A DNA stretch of 64,000 bases. Source: Marinobacter daqiaonensis. Lineage in GTDB: Bacteria > Pseudomonadota > Gammaproteobacteria > Pseudomonadales > Oleiphilaceae. Of this stretch, positions 27,398-35,169 are shown in pieces; position 1 is the first letter of the stretch, and every line of letters begins with the position of its first letter. The notes beneath the pieces are model-generated. The model worked only from the letters and a program-made list of their open reading frames with translations, was not told the DNA's origin and searched no databases. A program made the translations under genes and the position numbers. Where the stretch lies: assembly GCF_900115285.1 (NCBI RefSeq), contig NZ_FOYW01000001.1, positions 1,833,272 to 1,897,271 on the forward strand. Direction: 5' to 3'.

Positions 27398-27410
27398 CCC
27401 CGGTCAGCGA

Positions 27411-27938
27411 TCACTCCTCGTAGGGCTCGATAAGCTCTGCCGTCATGGTGTAGGAGGATGAGGCGATATCGTTCTCCACTTTTTCCGTGCGGATCACGCC
27501 CTGGGTCCAGATCGGGTCGTAGAGGGCCTCCAGGGTGAAGCCGGGCTTGTAGGTGACGTGGATGATCTGGTTGGGCGGAGGCGGCGGCACATGGATACAG
27601 GCGCCGTAATAAGGCACCAGGAAGAATTCCACAATACGCTGGTCTCCCACTGTCTTGAGGGGGACCACGAAACCCGGAATCCGCGCCGGGGTGCCGTCCA
27701 TTTCCGGCACTACCCGGCCAGTCATGATTTCATCCGGCAGGGCCACCGGCCCATCGCCCTCGTGGTCGACCTCCGGCAGGCTTTCCAGCAGGCGCAGGTC
27801 TTCCTCGGGCATGAGTTCAAGCCAGTCAAGCTCCTGCCAGTCCTGCTGGCCATGGGCGACGGGAGCCAGCACCAGGGCAGCCAGGACAATTGCCGGCCAG
27901 AGCCGGTGAACCAACGAAAAACAACAGGGGGATGCCAT
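27411..27938 (-). CDS. DUF3299 exported protein of the zinc module
   Basis: A 175-residue protein with an N-terminal signal peptide (IVLAALVLAPVAHG) and the DUF3299 core PGFVVPLKTVGDQRIVEFFL followed by YYGACIHVPPPPPNQIIHV, whose Cys-His-Pro motif defines the family. A GGAG lies six bases before the ATG. Homologues sit in the same clusters as ZrgA and an ABC/FtsX pair (PA4066 in P. aeruginosa), but there all genes share one direction; here this one is inverted. Molecular function is unknown. Confidence 0.82.
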   Translation of the reverse strand: MASPCCFSLVHRLWPAIVLAALVLAPVAHGQQDWQELDWLELMPEEDLRLLESLPEVDHEGDGPVALPDEIMTGRVVPEMDGTPARIPGFVVPLKTVGDQRIVEFFLVPYYGACIHVPPPPPNQIIHVTYKPGFTLEALYDPIWTQGVIRTEKVENDIASSSYTMTAELIEPYEE

Positions 27939-28035
27939 TTTGCACTCCGTTCAGGCCCCGCTCAGGGCGCAGGACTTTCAAAACCGGCAGAAAATGCCAG
28001 ACTTCGCAGATACCCGAAAACACGCATAGTGCCAC

Positions 28036-28767
28036 ATGAGCCAACACACGGATATGACGTCTGACACAGCCACAAGTTCACACGCCGACACGGTTATCCT
28101 CACCCGCGACCTGTGCTGGCAATGGCCGGGACAGGCCGCCAGGCTCCGCTTTCCCGACATCACCCTGCCGCCGGGAGAACACCTGTTTATCCGGGGCGCC
28201 AGCGGCACCGGCAAAAGTACACTGCTCAGCCTGCTCAGTGGCATGAACCGGAGCATGACCGGAACGCTGACAGTGCACGGCCAGGAGCTGACACAACTGT
28301 CGGGAGGTGCCCGCGATCGCCTGCGGGCCGACCGGATCGGCGTCATCTTCCAGCAGTTCAACCTGGTGCCTTACCTGGACACCCTCGGCAATGTCCTGCT
28401 GCCCTGCCATCTGTCTGCCCACCGCCGGCACCAGGCGGGAGATTCGCCGCCAGCCGCGGCGCGTCGATTGCTGGCGGCGCTGGGCCTGCCGGAAGAATGC
28501 CTGGGCCGCAAGCCGGCGCGGTTAAGCACGGGGCAGCAACAACGGGTGGCGGCCGCCCGGGCGCTGATCGGCTCGCCAGATCTGATTCTCGCCGATGAAC
28601 CCACCTCGGCCCTGGACACACTGAACCGGGACCGCTTCGTCCGGTTGCTGCTGGACCAGGCCGCGAACTCCGGCTCCAGCGTCGTTTTCGTCAGCCACGA
28701 TCCGGCGCTCGCCGGCCATTTCGAGCGCCATCTTGAGCTGACACCCACCATGGGAGACCAGCCATGA
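28036..28767 (+). CDS. ABC transporter ATPase (LolD/MacB type) of the zinc module
   Basis: A 243-residue ATPase with Walker A GASGTGKST (residues 54-62), Q-loop IFQQFNLVPYLDTLGNVLLP, signature LSTGQQQRVAAARAL, Walker B LILADEPTSALDT and H-loop VVFVSHDPAL. The Q-loop and signature place it with the LolD/MacB/FtsE group that pairs with FtsX-type permeases, as encoded next door with a 4-base overlap. A second in-frame ATG at 28051 is possible; neither has a good ribosome-binding site. Likely part of the zinc-starvation system with zrgA. Confidence 0.87.
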   Translation: MSQHTDMTSDTATSSHADTVILTRDLCWQWPGQAARLRFPDITLPPGEHLFIRGASGTGKSTLLSLLSGMNRSMTGTLTVHGQELTQLSGGARDRLRADRIGVIFQQFNLVPYLDTLGNVLLPCHLSAHRRHQAGDSPPAAARRLLAALGLPEECLGRKPARLSTGQQQRVAAARALIGSPDLILADEPTSALDTLNRDRFVRLLLDQAANSGSSVVFVSHDPALAGHFERHLELTPTMGDQP

Positions 28768-30047
28768 GACCGTCCGTGGCATTTTTCCTGGCGGGGGCCA
28801 GCCTGTGGCACCGGCGCCGGGTACTGGCCCTGGTCACACTGACTCTCACTCTCAGTGTGACGCTTCTGCTGGGCGTCCAATATCTCCGCACGGAGGTTCG
28901 CCAGACCTTCAACAGCACTGTTTCCGGGACCGACCTCATTATCGGTGCCCGCAGCGGCGAGCTGAACCTGCTGCTCTATTCGATCTTCCACATCGGCAAT
29001 GCCACCAACAATATCCGCTGGTCCACCTTCCAGAAACTGGAAGAAGACTCCCGCATCGACTGGCTGGTGCCTCTTTCCCTGGGCGACAGTTACCGGGGCT
29101 ACCGGGTGGTGGGCACGGATGAACGCTTCCTGAACCACTACCAGTACGGGGACGACCGTGACCTGGCACTGGATCGGGGCCGCTGGTTCGACGACGTTTT
29201 CGAGGTGGTTCTCGGTGCCGAGGTGGCACGGGCCATGGACCATGCCATCGCTGACGAGGTGGTGCTGTCCCATGGCGGAGGCCGCACCAGCTTCCTCGAC
29301 CACGACCGCCACCCCTTCACCGTCAGCGGGATACTGGCACCAACCGGCACCCCGGTTGACCGGGGGGTCTATGTGAGCCTGCAGGGACTGGAAGCCATCC
29401 ATGTGGGCTGGGAAAGCGGTGTGCCATCACCGGGGCGAACTCTGCCGGCGGGAAAGGCTCGGGAGGTGGAGCTCACGCCTACCCATATTACCGCCGCACT
29501 GGCGGGAATCGAACGTCAGATTCTCACGTTCCAGGTGCAGCGCCACATCAACCAGATGGACACCGAACCCCTATCGGCGATTCTGCCGGGCGTTGCCCTG
29601 AGCCAGCTCTGGCAGGTGCTCGGCCAGTTCGAGTCGGTGCTGCTCGGCATTACGGTATTCGTGGTTCTCACCAGTCTGGCCGGGCTTATCACGGTCCTGC
29701 TGACGCTTCAGTCCCATCGACATCAGGAAATCGCGGTTCTCCGGGCCAATGGCGCAACGCCCTTGCTGATCGCAGCCCTCTACCTGATGGAGTGCAGCGG
29801 TCTTGCCCTGCTTTCTGCCGTCCTGGCAACGCTGCTCTGGTATGCCGGTCTGGGGATGCTGGCGCCCTGGTTGCTCAGTGAGTGGGGATTGGCCATCAGC
29901 CTTCGGCCGCCCACCGGTATCGAGTGGCTGATGCTCGCCAGTGTGCCCATCGCGGGCCTGCTGGTGGGCATGCTTCCCGCTGTCCGGGCCTGGCGCCTTG
30001 GCAACCGCCCCTCCGGCTGGGGAGCGGCCAGGGACATGACAGGTTAA
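28764..30047 (+). CDS. FtsX/MacB-type ABC permease of the zinc module
   Basis: A 427-residue inner-membrane protein with one N-terminal helix (about 18-38), a large periplasmic domain with GTDLIIGARSGELNLLLYSI, and three C-terminal helices (about 290-315, 335-360, 390-410) containing the FtsX loop HRHQEIAVLRANGATPLLI. This four-helix layout fits mechanotransmission-type rather than channel-type ABC proteins. It overlaps the ATPase gene by 4 bases. Homologue of PA4065 by context; what it moves or releases is not known. Confidence 0.86.
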   Translation: MRPSVAFFLAGASLWHRRRVLALVTLTLTLSVTLLLGVQYLRTEVRQTFNSTVSGTDLIIGARSGELNLLLYSIFHIGNATNNIRWSTFQKLEEDSRIDWLVPLSLGDSYRGYRVVGTDERFLNHYQYGDDRDLALDRGRWFDDVFEVVLGAEVARAMDHAIADEVVLSHGGGRTSFLDHDRHPFTVSGILAPTGTPVDRGVYVSLQGLEAIHVGWESGVPSPGRTLPAGKAREVELTPTHITAALAGIERQILTFQVQRHINQMDTEPLSAILPGVALSQLWQVLGQFESVLLGITVFVVLTSLAGLITVLLTLQSHRHQEIAVLRANGATPLLIAALYLMECSGLALLSAVLATLLWYAGLGMLAPWLLSEWGLAISLRPPTGIEWLMLASVPIAGLLVGMLPAVRAWRLGNRPSGWGAARDMTG

Positions 30048-30118
30048 TGTGCCGGCTCATGGTGGCAGCCTCTGCCAGGGTTGCGACAGCGGTCACAACA
30101 ACATGACGCACAGGCAAA

Positions 30119-30147
30119 TTGACCCGTTTCCATGCCCCCCTTATAGT
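30119..30147 (+). promoter_or_regulatory. Sigma-70 promoter of the zapA pair
   Basis: TTGACC (30119-30124), 17-base spacer and TATAGT (30142-30147) form a strong consensus promoter 77 bases before the coiled-coil gene. It separates zapA transcription from the zinc module. Confidence 0.65.
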
Positions 30148-30223
30148 GAGCGTGAGTTAGCAGACTATCTCTCAACGCCAGACCGACGGGAGCCGCCGAT
30201 GTGGCGCCCCGAACATCACCGGA

Positions 30224-30436
30224 ATGTCTATGGAACAGTCAGAATTGCAGGCCATGGCGGAAAAACTGGACCGCCTGATAGAGCGCTGTCGCAAGCTGGA
30301 GCAGGATAATGCCGCCCTCCGCGAGCTCCAGGATGAATGGAACCGGGAACGGGCCCAGCTGATCCAGCGCAACGATCTGGCGAAGAACCGAATTGAAGCC
30401 ATGATAGGTCGCCTTCGGGCCCTGGAGCATCACTGA
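30224..30436 (+). CDS. Small coiled-coil protein (TIGR02449 family)
   Basis: A 70-residue protein (68 from the second ATG at 30230) that is almost entirely one coiled coil: heptad-like leucines run through LDRLIERCRKLEQDNAALRE and on to IEAMIGRLRALEH. It resembles the TIGR02449 family found just before zapA in Pseudomonas and relatives, and is similar in build to ZapB. A link to the division ring is inferred from the one-base overlap with zapA; no function is established from sequence. Confidence 0.8.
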   Translation: MSMEQSELQAMAEKLDRLIERCRKLEQDNAALRELQDEWNRERAQLIQRNDLAKNRIEAMIGRLRALEHH

Positions 30437-30765
30437 TGGCAAAATCCCCGACCACCGTTGAAGTCAGCATCCTCGACAAGGATTACCTGGTCGCCTGTCC
30501 GCCGGACCAGCAGGATGCGCTTCGCCGTGCCGCCCGTCACCTCGACAGCAAGATGCGGGAGATACGCACCACTGGCAAGGTACTCGGCACCGAGCGGATT
30601 GCGGTGATGGCCGCACTCAACATTACCCACGACCTTCTGGAAGACAGCAGCGTGTCAGGCGCGGCGGATGACGTTCTGCGGGCCATGGACCAGAAACTGG
30701 ACCAGGCGCTGGGAGCGCCTCATCCGGACACCGATTCCCGTAATGGCACCGATAGCAGAAATTAA
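30436..30765 (+). CDS. zapA: Cell division protein ZapA
   Basis: ZapA binds and bundles FtsZ at the division site. The 109-residue protein has the N-terminal ZapA strand pair VEVSILDKDYLVACPP followed by helix AARHLDSKMREIR and the segment ERIAVMAALNITHDLL, then a coiled-coil C-terminus with a polar tail of repeated TDSRNG. It is followed directly by the 6S RNA gene and fau, the usual gammaproteobacterial order. Confidence 0.94.
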   Translation: MAKSPTTVEVSILDKDYLVACPPDQQDALRRAARHLDSKMREIRTTGKVLGTERIAVMAALNITHDLLEDSSVSGAADDVLRAMDQKLDQALGAPHPDTDSRNGTDSRN

Positions 30766-30776
30766 AGAATCAGCGG

Positions 30777-30807
30777 TTGCAATTACCCCGGCCTCTGCCC
30801 CTATAAT
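30777..30807 (+). promoter_or_regulatory. 6S RNA promoter
   Basis: A perfect -10 TATAAT (30802-30807) with a TTGCAA (30777-30782) 19 bases upstream. The expected start, about seven bases downstream, coincides with the 5' end of the 6S RNA closing stem. Confidence 0.65.
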
Positions 30808-30813
30808 GGTCCC

Positions 30814-30992
30814 AACTTCCTGGGCTGTTCGCTGGTCGGATACGTCCTCGAGCCGATGCGCAACACCCAGGTGGCTACTTCAGGACATTGTGAGCAAGTC
30901 CCCCGCGTAGGGGAAAGCCTAATATGTCACAGCGGCCACCACCTTGAACTTTGGGTTCAAGGGCCACATCCGATAACGGCAGCCCGGGAAGC
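30814..30992 (+). ncRNA. ssrS: 6S RNA
   Basis: This RNA binds sigma-70 RNA polymerase in stationary phase by mimicking an open promoter. The 5' end CTTCCTGGGCTG (30816-30827) pairs with CAGCCCGGGAAG (30980-30991) to form the closing stem. The conserved block CACCTTGAAC...GGGTTCAAGGG at 30938-30963 matches the 3' part of E. coli 6S RNA. A TTATTTTT tail follows at about 30993-31000. Length of about 179 bases and position between zapA and fau agree with the family. Ends are estimated from pairing. Confidence 0.9.
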
Positions 30993-31020
30993 TTATTTTT
31001 ACAGGACACGATCCCCCGTT

Positions 31021-31656
31021 GTGAACGATGCGTTTCAAAGCCTGACCAGTCTCGCACCTGATACCGCCGATGGTCGCAAAGCCATCCGCAAAGATCTGCG
31101 CAAGCAGCGACGCTCCCTCAATACCCAGCAGCAACGTGATGCCGCCATCCATCTGGCGAGCATGCTTCGACAACACCCCAGAGTAATGCAGGCCAGACAC
31201 CTGGCCGTCTACCTCCCCAACGATGGCGAGATTGATCCGGGCCTTTTCATGGCCCAGACGCGGCGCAGGAACGTGCATTTTTACCTGCCGGTCCTACACC
31301 CCATCCATGACGGCCAGCTGGCATTCTGCCGCTTTGATGAAGACACGCCCATGAGACCGAACCGCTTCGGCATTGCCGAGCCGGTGTTCCACAGCAGGCG
31401 GATTCGACCTGCCTGGGCAATGGACGTGGTGTTGATGCCACTGGTGGGATTTGACGACCAGGGGGGGCGCCTGGGGATGGGTGGCGGATTCTACGATCGC
31501 ACCTTTGCCTTCACGCGGTTACGGCCCCGGTTACGACCGGCCCTTATTGGCCTGGCTCACGACCTGCAAAGGGTCCGGCGCCTGCCCATCGAAGACTGGG
31601 ATGTGCCGCTGGATGCGGTCGTGACCGACCGGGCGATTTACCGGGGACGCGGCTGA
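31021..31656 (+). CDS. fau: 5-formyltetrahydrofolate cyclo-ligase
   Basis: This enzyme converts 5-formyltetrahydrofolate to 5,10-methenyltetrahydrofolate with ATP. From GTG 31021 it is 211 residues, with KDLRKQRRSLNTQQQRDAA at the N-terminus and the family hallmark LMPLVGFDDQGGRLGMGGGFYDR. Codons upstream remain open back through the 6S RNA gene, but that is structural RNA, so the GTG after it is preferred. It is a co-transcript of 6S RNA in E. coli and probably here, since no separate promoter is evident. Confidence 0.88.
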   Translation: MNDAFQSLTSLAPDTADGRKAIRKDLRKQRRSLNTQQQRDAAIHLASMLRQHPRVMQARHLAVYLPNDGEIDPGLFMAQTRRRNVHFYLPVLHPIHDGQLAFCRFDEDTPMRPNRFGIAEPVFHSRRIRPAWAMDVVLMPLVGFDDQGGRLGMGGGFYDRTFAFTRLRPRLRPALIGLAHDLQRVRRLPIEDWDVPLDAVVTDRAIYRGRG

Positions 31657-31668
31657 ATACCGAAGATT

Positions 31669-31839
31669 TCAGCCTTCGGTTCGTCTGGCGGAGCCAAACC
31701 ACTGGGCCTGGGCGCTGACGTCAGACGGTAGCGCGCGCGGGGTTTCGTCGGAGGCCTGCAGTCCCGTCAGACCGGTGATTGCCAGCCCCATTACAAATAA
31801 CAGAACAACGGTCCGAAGCATGTCCGGCCTACGCTTCAT
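31669..31839 (-). CDS. Small exported peptide, 56 residues
   Basis: A short gene not recognised by family. The ATG at 31837-31839 is preceded by GGAGAAGG with ideal spacing, and the frame runs 56 codons to TGA. The peptide has a basic start (MKRRPDM), a hydrophobic core LRTVVLLFVMGLAITGL, and a likely cleavage after LQA, leaving about 28 polar residues (SDETPRALPSDVSAQAQWFG and a basic end). It is convergent with fau, 12 bases away. The AT-rich palindromic stretch upstream (31871-31976) may hold its control region. A membrane-anchored peptide is the alternative to a secreted one. Confidence 0.62.
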   Translation of the reverse strand: MKRRPDMLRTVVLLFVMGLAITGLTGLQASDETPRALPSDVSAQAQWFGSARRTEG

Positions 31840-31870
31840 TGCGCCTTCTCCACTGGTAAGTTTTCTAACG

Positions 31871-31889
31871 TGTTTTTATTGTAAAAACA
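31871..31889. promoter_or_regulatory. Perfect 8-3-8 palindrome in AT-rich pocket
   Basis: TGTTTTTATTGTAAAAACA has 8-base arms around TTG. It lies about 30 bases upstream of the small exported peptide gene and covers the minus-strand TACAAT (31878-31883), a possible -10. This suggests an operator; the binding protein is unknown. Confidence 0.45.
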
Positions 31890-31960
31890 GCTGGATGTCG
31901 CCGACTTCCAGAATCGAGGGAAAGCGTAACACGTCTTCAATAATTTACAATTTTTTATAA

Positions 31961-31973
31961 TTACAATTTGTAA
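31961..31973. promoter_or_regulatory. TTACAA-T-TTGTAA palindrome
   Basis: A perfect 6-1-6 palindrome in the same AT-rich pocket. TTGTAA(A/T) units occur at 31879-31885 and 31968-31974 on the plus strand and 31944-31950 and 31960-31966 on the minus strand, i.e. four copies in 96 bases. Probably part of a control region shared with the palindrome at 31871. Confidence 0.4.
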
Positions 31974-31988
31974 AAATCTGTGGGCGAG

Positions 31989-32012
31989 CAGGCTGCCACC
32001 GGTGACAGCCTG
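31989..32012 (-). terminator. Probable ilvA terminator
   Basis: CAGGCTG (31989-31995) and CAGCCTG (32006-32012) form a stem just past the ilvA stop on the minus strand. A T-rich stretch (ATTTTTACAAATTG) follows 12 bases later on that strand, so termination would be moderate. Confidence 0.5.
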
Positions 32013-32036
32013 TAAGGAAAGGTTGCGATACGCTCT

Positions 32037-33566
32037 TCAGTGGCCGTTACCGGCCCCCAGGAACAGCTGATACGCTTCGTTGTCGGTTTCGTTGGTGTAG
32101 CGGAAACCAACCCGGTCGAGCATGGCCTCGAAATCCGGCAGTTCCCTGTCTTCCACCTGCGCCCCCATCAGGACCCGGCTATAGGCCGCGCCATGGTTGC
32201 GGTAATGGAACATGGAGATGTTCCAGCGGGTACCCAGGGACATCAGGAACTTCAGAAGCGCACCCGGGCGCTCCGGAAACTCGAACTGGAAGATCTTCTC
32301 GTTCCGCACCGACGGCGCGTGGCCACCGACCATGTGGCGGATATGCTGCTTGGCCAGGTCACTGTCAGTGAGGTCAACCACGGAGTAACCTGCCTCCCGA
32401 AGGCTCTGGACCAGATCTTCCCGGCCCAGTCCGCCAGCCTGGATCTGAATACCCACAAAGATACGGGCCGCTTTCGAGTCGGAGTATCGGTAATTGAACT
32501 CGGTGATGCTGCGCTTATGTAACGCGTTGATAAACGTCTTGAAGGCCCCGGGACGTTCAGGAATGGTCACGGCCAGGATGGCCTCCCGCTTCTCGCCGAT
32601 CTCCGTCCGCTCCGAGATGTAGCGCAAGCGGTCGAAGTTCATATTGGCGCCACTGAGGATCGCGACGAGGCTCTCCCCCTCCAGCTGCTCCCGTTCCACG
32701 TATTTCTTCATCCCTGCCACTGACAGAGCACCGGCCGGCTCGGAGATGGAGCGGGTGTCCTCGAAGACATCCTTGATGGCCGCGCAGATCTCGTCGGTGG
32801 AGACGGTGATCACCTCATCCACATTGTCCTTGCAGATTTCCCAGGGCGCCTCGCCGATCTGCTTCACCGCCACGCCGTCGGCGAAAATGCCCACCTCGTC
32901 CAGCACCACCCGCTCGCCGGCCGCCAAGGCCGCCTGCAGGCAGTTGGAATCCTCCGGCTCCACGCCGATCACCCGGATTTCCGGGCGCAGGTACTTGATG
33001 TACGCCGCCATGCCGGCAATCAGGCCACCACCCCCCACCGGGATGAACACTGCGTGGAGATTGTGTGAAACCTGCCACATCAGTTCCATGGCCACCGTAC
33101 CCTGCCCGGCGATTACATCCGGGTCATCGTAGGGAGGGATATAGGTATAGCCGTGCTTTTCCATCAGTTCCCGGGCGTGGGCGGCGGCCTCATCAAAGGC
33201 GTCACCCCGGAGCACGACCCTGGCCCCCCGGTCCCGGACCGATTTCACCTTGATGTCCGGGGTAGTCTGGGGCATCACGATCACCGCCTTGATGCCCAGC
33301 TCCCTGGCCGCCAGGGCCACGCCCTGGGCGTGATTGCCGGCGGAAGCACATATCACCCCCTTGGCCTTCTGCTCCTCGGAAAGCTGGGCGATCCGGTTAT
33401 AGGCGCCGCGAATCTTGAAGGAGAACACCGGCTGCAGGTCCTCACGCTTGAGCAGAATATGGTTGCCCAACCGCTTGCTGAGACTGCGTGCTTCGGTTAA
33501 CGGGGTTTCGATGGCCACATCGTATACCCGCGCATCAAGAATCTTTTTGATGTAGCGTTGCGGCAT
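32037..33566 (-). CDS. ilvA: Threonine ammonia-lyase, biosynthetic
   Basis: IlvA deaminates threonine to 2-oxobutanoate, the first step of isoleucine synthesis. The 509-residue protein has a PLP fold with the lysine in VFSFKIRGAYNR (Lys51), SAGNHAQGVALAARELG and the phosphate-binding PVGGGGLIAG. Two ACT-like regulatory domains fill residues 330-509 (EREAILAVTIPERPGAFKTF and RNEKIFQFEFPERPGAL), as in the isoleucine-inhibited biosynthetic form; E. coli IlvA has 514. The ATG at 33566 fits the family; further upstream in-frame codons are not family-like. Confidence 0.94.
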   Translation of the reverse strand: MPQRYIKKILDARVYDVAIETPLTEARSLSKRLGNHILLKREDLQPVFSFKIRGAYNRIAQLSEEQKAKGVICASAGNHAQGVALAARELGIKAVIVMPQTTPDIKVKSVRDRGARVVLRGDAFDEAAAHARELMEKHGYTYIPPYDDPDVIAGQGTVAMELMWQVSHNLHAVFIPVGGGGLIAGMAAYIKYLRPEIRVIGVEPEDSNCLQAALAAGERVVLDEVGIFADGVAVKQIGEAPWEICKDNVDEVITVSTDEICAAIKDVFEDTRSISEPAGALSVAGMKKYVEREQLEGESLVAILSGANMNFDRLRYISERTEIGEKREAILAVTIPERPGAFKTFINALHKRSITEFNYRYSDSKAARIFVGIQIQAGGLGREDLVQSLREAGYSVVDLTDSDLAKQHIRHMVGGHAPSVRNEKIFQFEFPERPGALLKFLMSLGTRWNISMFHYRNHGAAYSRVLMGAQVEDRELPDFEAMLDRVGFRYTNETDNEAYQLFLGAGNGH

Positions 33567-33747
33567 GGTGCTTTTGATCCGGTATCTGAATGAATCACGG
33601 TCGGTGATGTGAGTCCGCCTGTCGCGGGTAAACGGACAGTGTAAAAAGTTTGCAGGCCCCACGTCTATAACTTGGCCAGCGCGGAGCGTTATAATGGTCC
33701 TCCTCGCGGAAGACACTTTCTTATCCGCAATGCAACAGGAGGCCGGC

Positions 33748-34431
33748 ATGACACAGGATGAACTCAAGCAGGCGGTAGCCAAGGCGGCACTGGATTACAT
33801 AGCACCCCGCCTTGAACGGAACAGCGTTATCGGCGTCGGTACCGGCAGTACCGCCAATTATTTCATTGACTACCTGGCCGGGATTCGTAACGACTTCGAT
33901 GGCGCTGTCGCCAGTTCCGACGCCACCGCGGAGCGGCTGAAAAAACACGGTATTCCGGTATACGATCTGAATGCTGTTGCCGATCTGGAATTCTATGTGG
34001 ATGGCGCCGATGAAACCAACGATCGCCTGGAACTGATCAAGGGGGGCGGCGGCGCCCTGACCCGGGAGAAAATCGTCGCCGCAGTGGCAAAGACATTCAT
34101 CTGCATTGCAGATGACTCCAAGAAGGTGGACATCCTGGGAGATTTCCCCCTGCCCGTCGAGGTTATTCCCATGGCCCGCAGCCATGTCGGGCGCCAGATT
34201 GTCCAGCTCGGTGGCGATCCCGTGTATCGCGAAGGGGTGACCACGGACAATGGCAACATCATCATCGACATCCACAACATGGACCTCTCCCGTCCCATCG
34301 TGGTGGAGGAGCGACTGAACCAGATCGTCGGGGTGGTCACCAACGGCCTGTTTGCCCGCCGGCCGGCTGATCTGCTGCTGCTGGGCACGAAGGACGGCGT
34401 CAGGAGCATTCCCCGCAACCCCAGCACCTGA
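33748..34431 (+). CDS. rpiA: Ribose-5-phosphate isomerase A
   Basis: RpiA interconverts ribose 5-phosphate and ribulose 5-phosphate in the pentose phosphate pathway. The 227-residue protein has the substrate loop [13 protein letters not shown], the acidic catalytic motif [20 protein letters not shown] with its Asp and Lys, and [14 protein letters not shown] near the end. ATG 33748 follows AGGAGG with ideal spacing; an earlier in-frame ATG at 33694 overlaps the TATAAT at 33690-33695 that is probably the -10 box. It is divergent from ilvA, an arrangement common in Pseudomonas relatives. Confidence 0.95.
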   Translation: MTQDELKQAVAKAALDYIAPRLERNSVIGVGTGSTANYFIDYLAGIRNDFDGAVASSDATAERLKKHGIPVYDLNAVADLEFYVDGADETNDRLELIKGGGGALTREKIVAAVAKTFICIADDSKKVDILGDFPLPVEVIPMARSHVGRQIVQLGGDPVYREGVTTDNGNIIIDIHNMDLSRPIVVEERLNQIVGVVTNGLFARRPADLLLLGTKDGVRSIPRNPST

Positions 34432-34467
34432 TGGCTGATGGCTGACCGAAACCGACCTTGGTTGAGT

Positions 34468-34495
34468 TTCGGTTCTCGCGGGTTGGCCGTATAAT
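34468..34495 (+). promoter_or_regulatory. Putative ppa promoter
   Basis: A perfect TATAAT (34490-34495) lies 55 bases before ppa, with a weak TTCGGT -35 (34468-34473) at 16 bases. The gap between rpiA and ppa holds nothing else recognisable. Confidence 0.45.
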
Positions 34496-34550
34496 GGCGC
34501 CCACTTTTTCACCATCGTCTTTAATCCACTAGCTCACAGAAGGATCAGCC

Positions 34551-35081
34551 ATGAACTTTGACCACATCCCGGCAGGCAAGAACCCGCCCGAAGACATCTA
34601 TGTCGCCATCGAGATTCCGGCCAACAGCTCGCCGGTCAAGTACGAGATCGACAAGGACATGGGCGCCGTAATGGTGGACCGCTTCATGACCGCCCCCATG
34701 TTCTATCCGGCCAACTATGGCTTCATCCCCCACACCCTGGCGGATGACGGCGATCCTCTGGATGTGCTGGTGGTCACGCCCTATCCGGTCCAGCCGGGTT
34801 CCGTCATCCGTTGCCGTCCGGTGGGTATCCTGAACATGGAAGACGAGGCCGGTGGCGACGCCAAGCTGGTCGCGGTACCTCACGACAAGCTCACCAAGGC
34901 CTACGCTGACATCAAGGATGTTAACGACCTGCCCCAGATGCTGCGGGACCAGATCCAGCACTTCTTTGAAAACTACAAGACCCTGGAGCCCGGCAAGTGG
35001 GTGAAAGTCCAGGGTTGGGACAACGCGGACGCAGCCCGCAAGGCCATTGAAGACTCCGTGGCCAATTACCAGGGCAAGTAA
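34551..35081 (+). CDS. ppa: Inorganic pyrophosphatase
   Basis: A soluble family I pyrophosphatase that hydrolyses pyrophosphate to phosphate and drives biosynthetic reactions forward. At 176 residues it equals the E. coli enzyme. The metal-binding signature [10 protein letters not shown] and the flanking [20 protein letters not shown] with conserved Tyr/Arg/Lys residues are intact; the second acidic pair is in [13 protein letters not shown] strong terminator follows at 35099-35128, so it is a single-gene transcript. Confidence 0.97.
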   Translation: MNFDHIPAGKNPPEDIYVAIEIPANSSPVKYEIDKDMGAVMVDRFMTAPMFYPANYGFIPHTLADDGDPLDVLVVTPYPVQPGSVIRCRPVGILNMEDEAGGDAKLVAVPHDKLTKAYADIKDVNDLPQMLRDQIQHFFENYKTLEPGKWVKVQGWDNADAARKAIEDSVANYQGK

Positions 35082-35098
35082 ACACAGGCCTCTGAAGT

Positions 35099-35128
35099 AA
35101 AAAACCGGGCGCGATGCCCGGTTTTTTT
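35099..35128. terminator. Strong intrinsic terminator after ppa
   Basis: ACCGGGC (35104-35110) and GCCCGGT (35116-35122) form a GC stem with a GCGAT loop, flanked by an A run before and seven Ts after. The symmetry allows it to act also on the minus strand, for the DUF2333 gene that converges on it. Confidence 0.92.
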
Positions 35129-35169
35129 ATGGTCCAGTCCCGCGGGCAGCCCGGGGCCCACAGCCAGAA

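Noticed and set aside
30049..30309. 86-codon frame after the FtsX-type permease
   Set aside because: It overlaps the strong promoter at 30119-30147 and the start of the coiled-coil gene in another frame; no ribosome site.
30856..31020. Upstream in-frame extension of fau
   Set aside because: The stretch is 6S RNA, recognised by its conserved 3' block and closing stem, so it is not coding.
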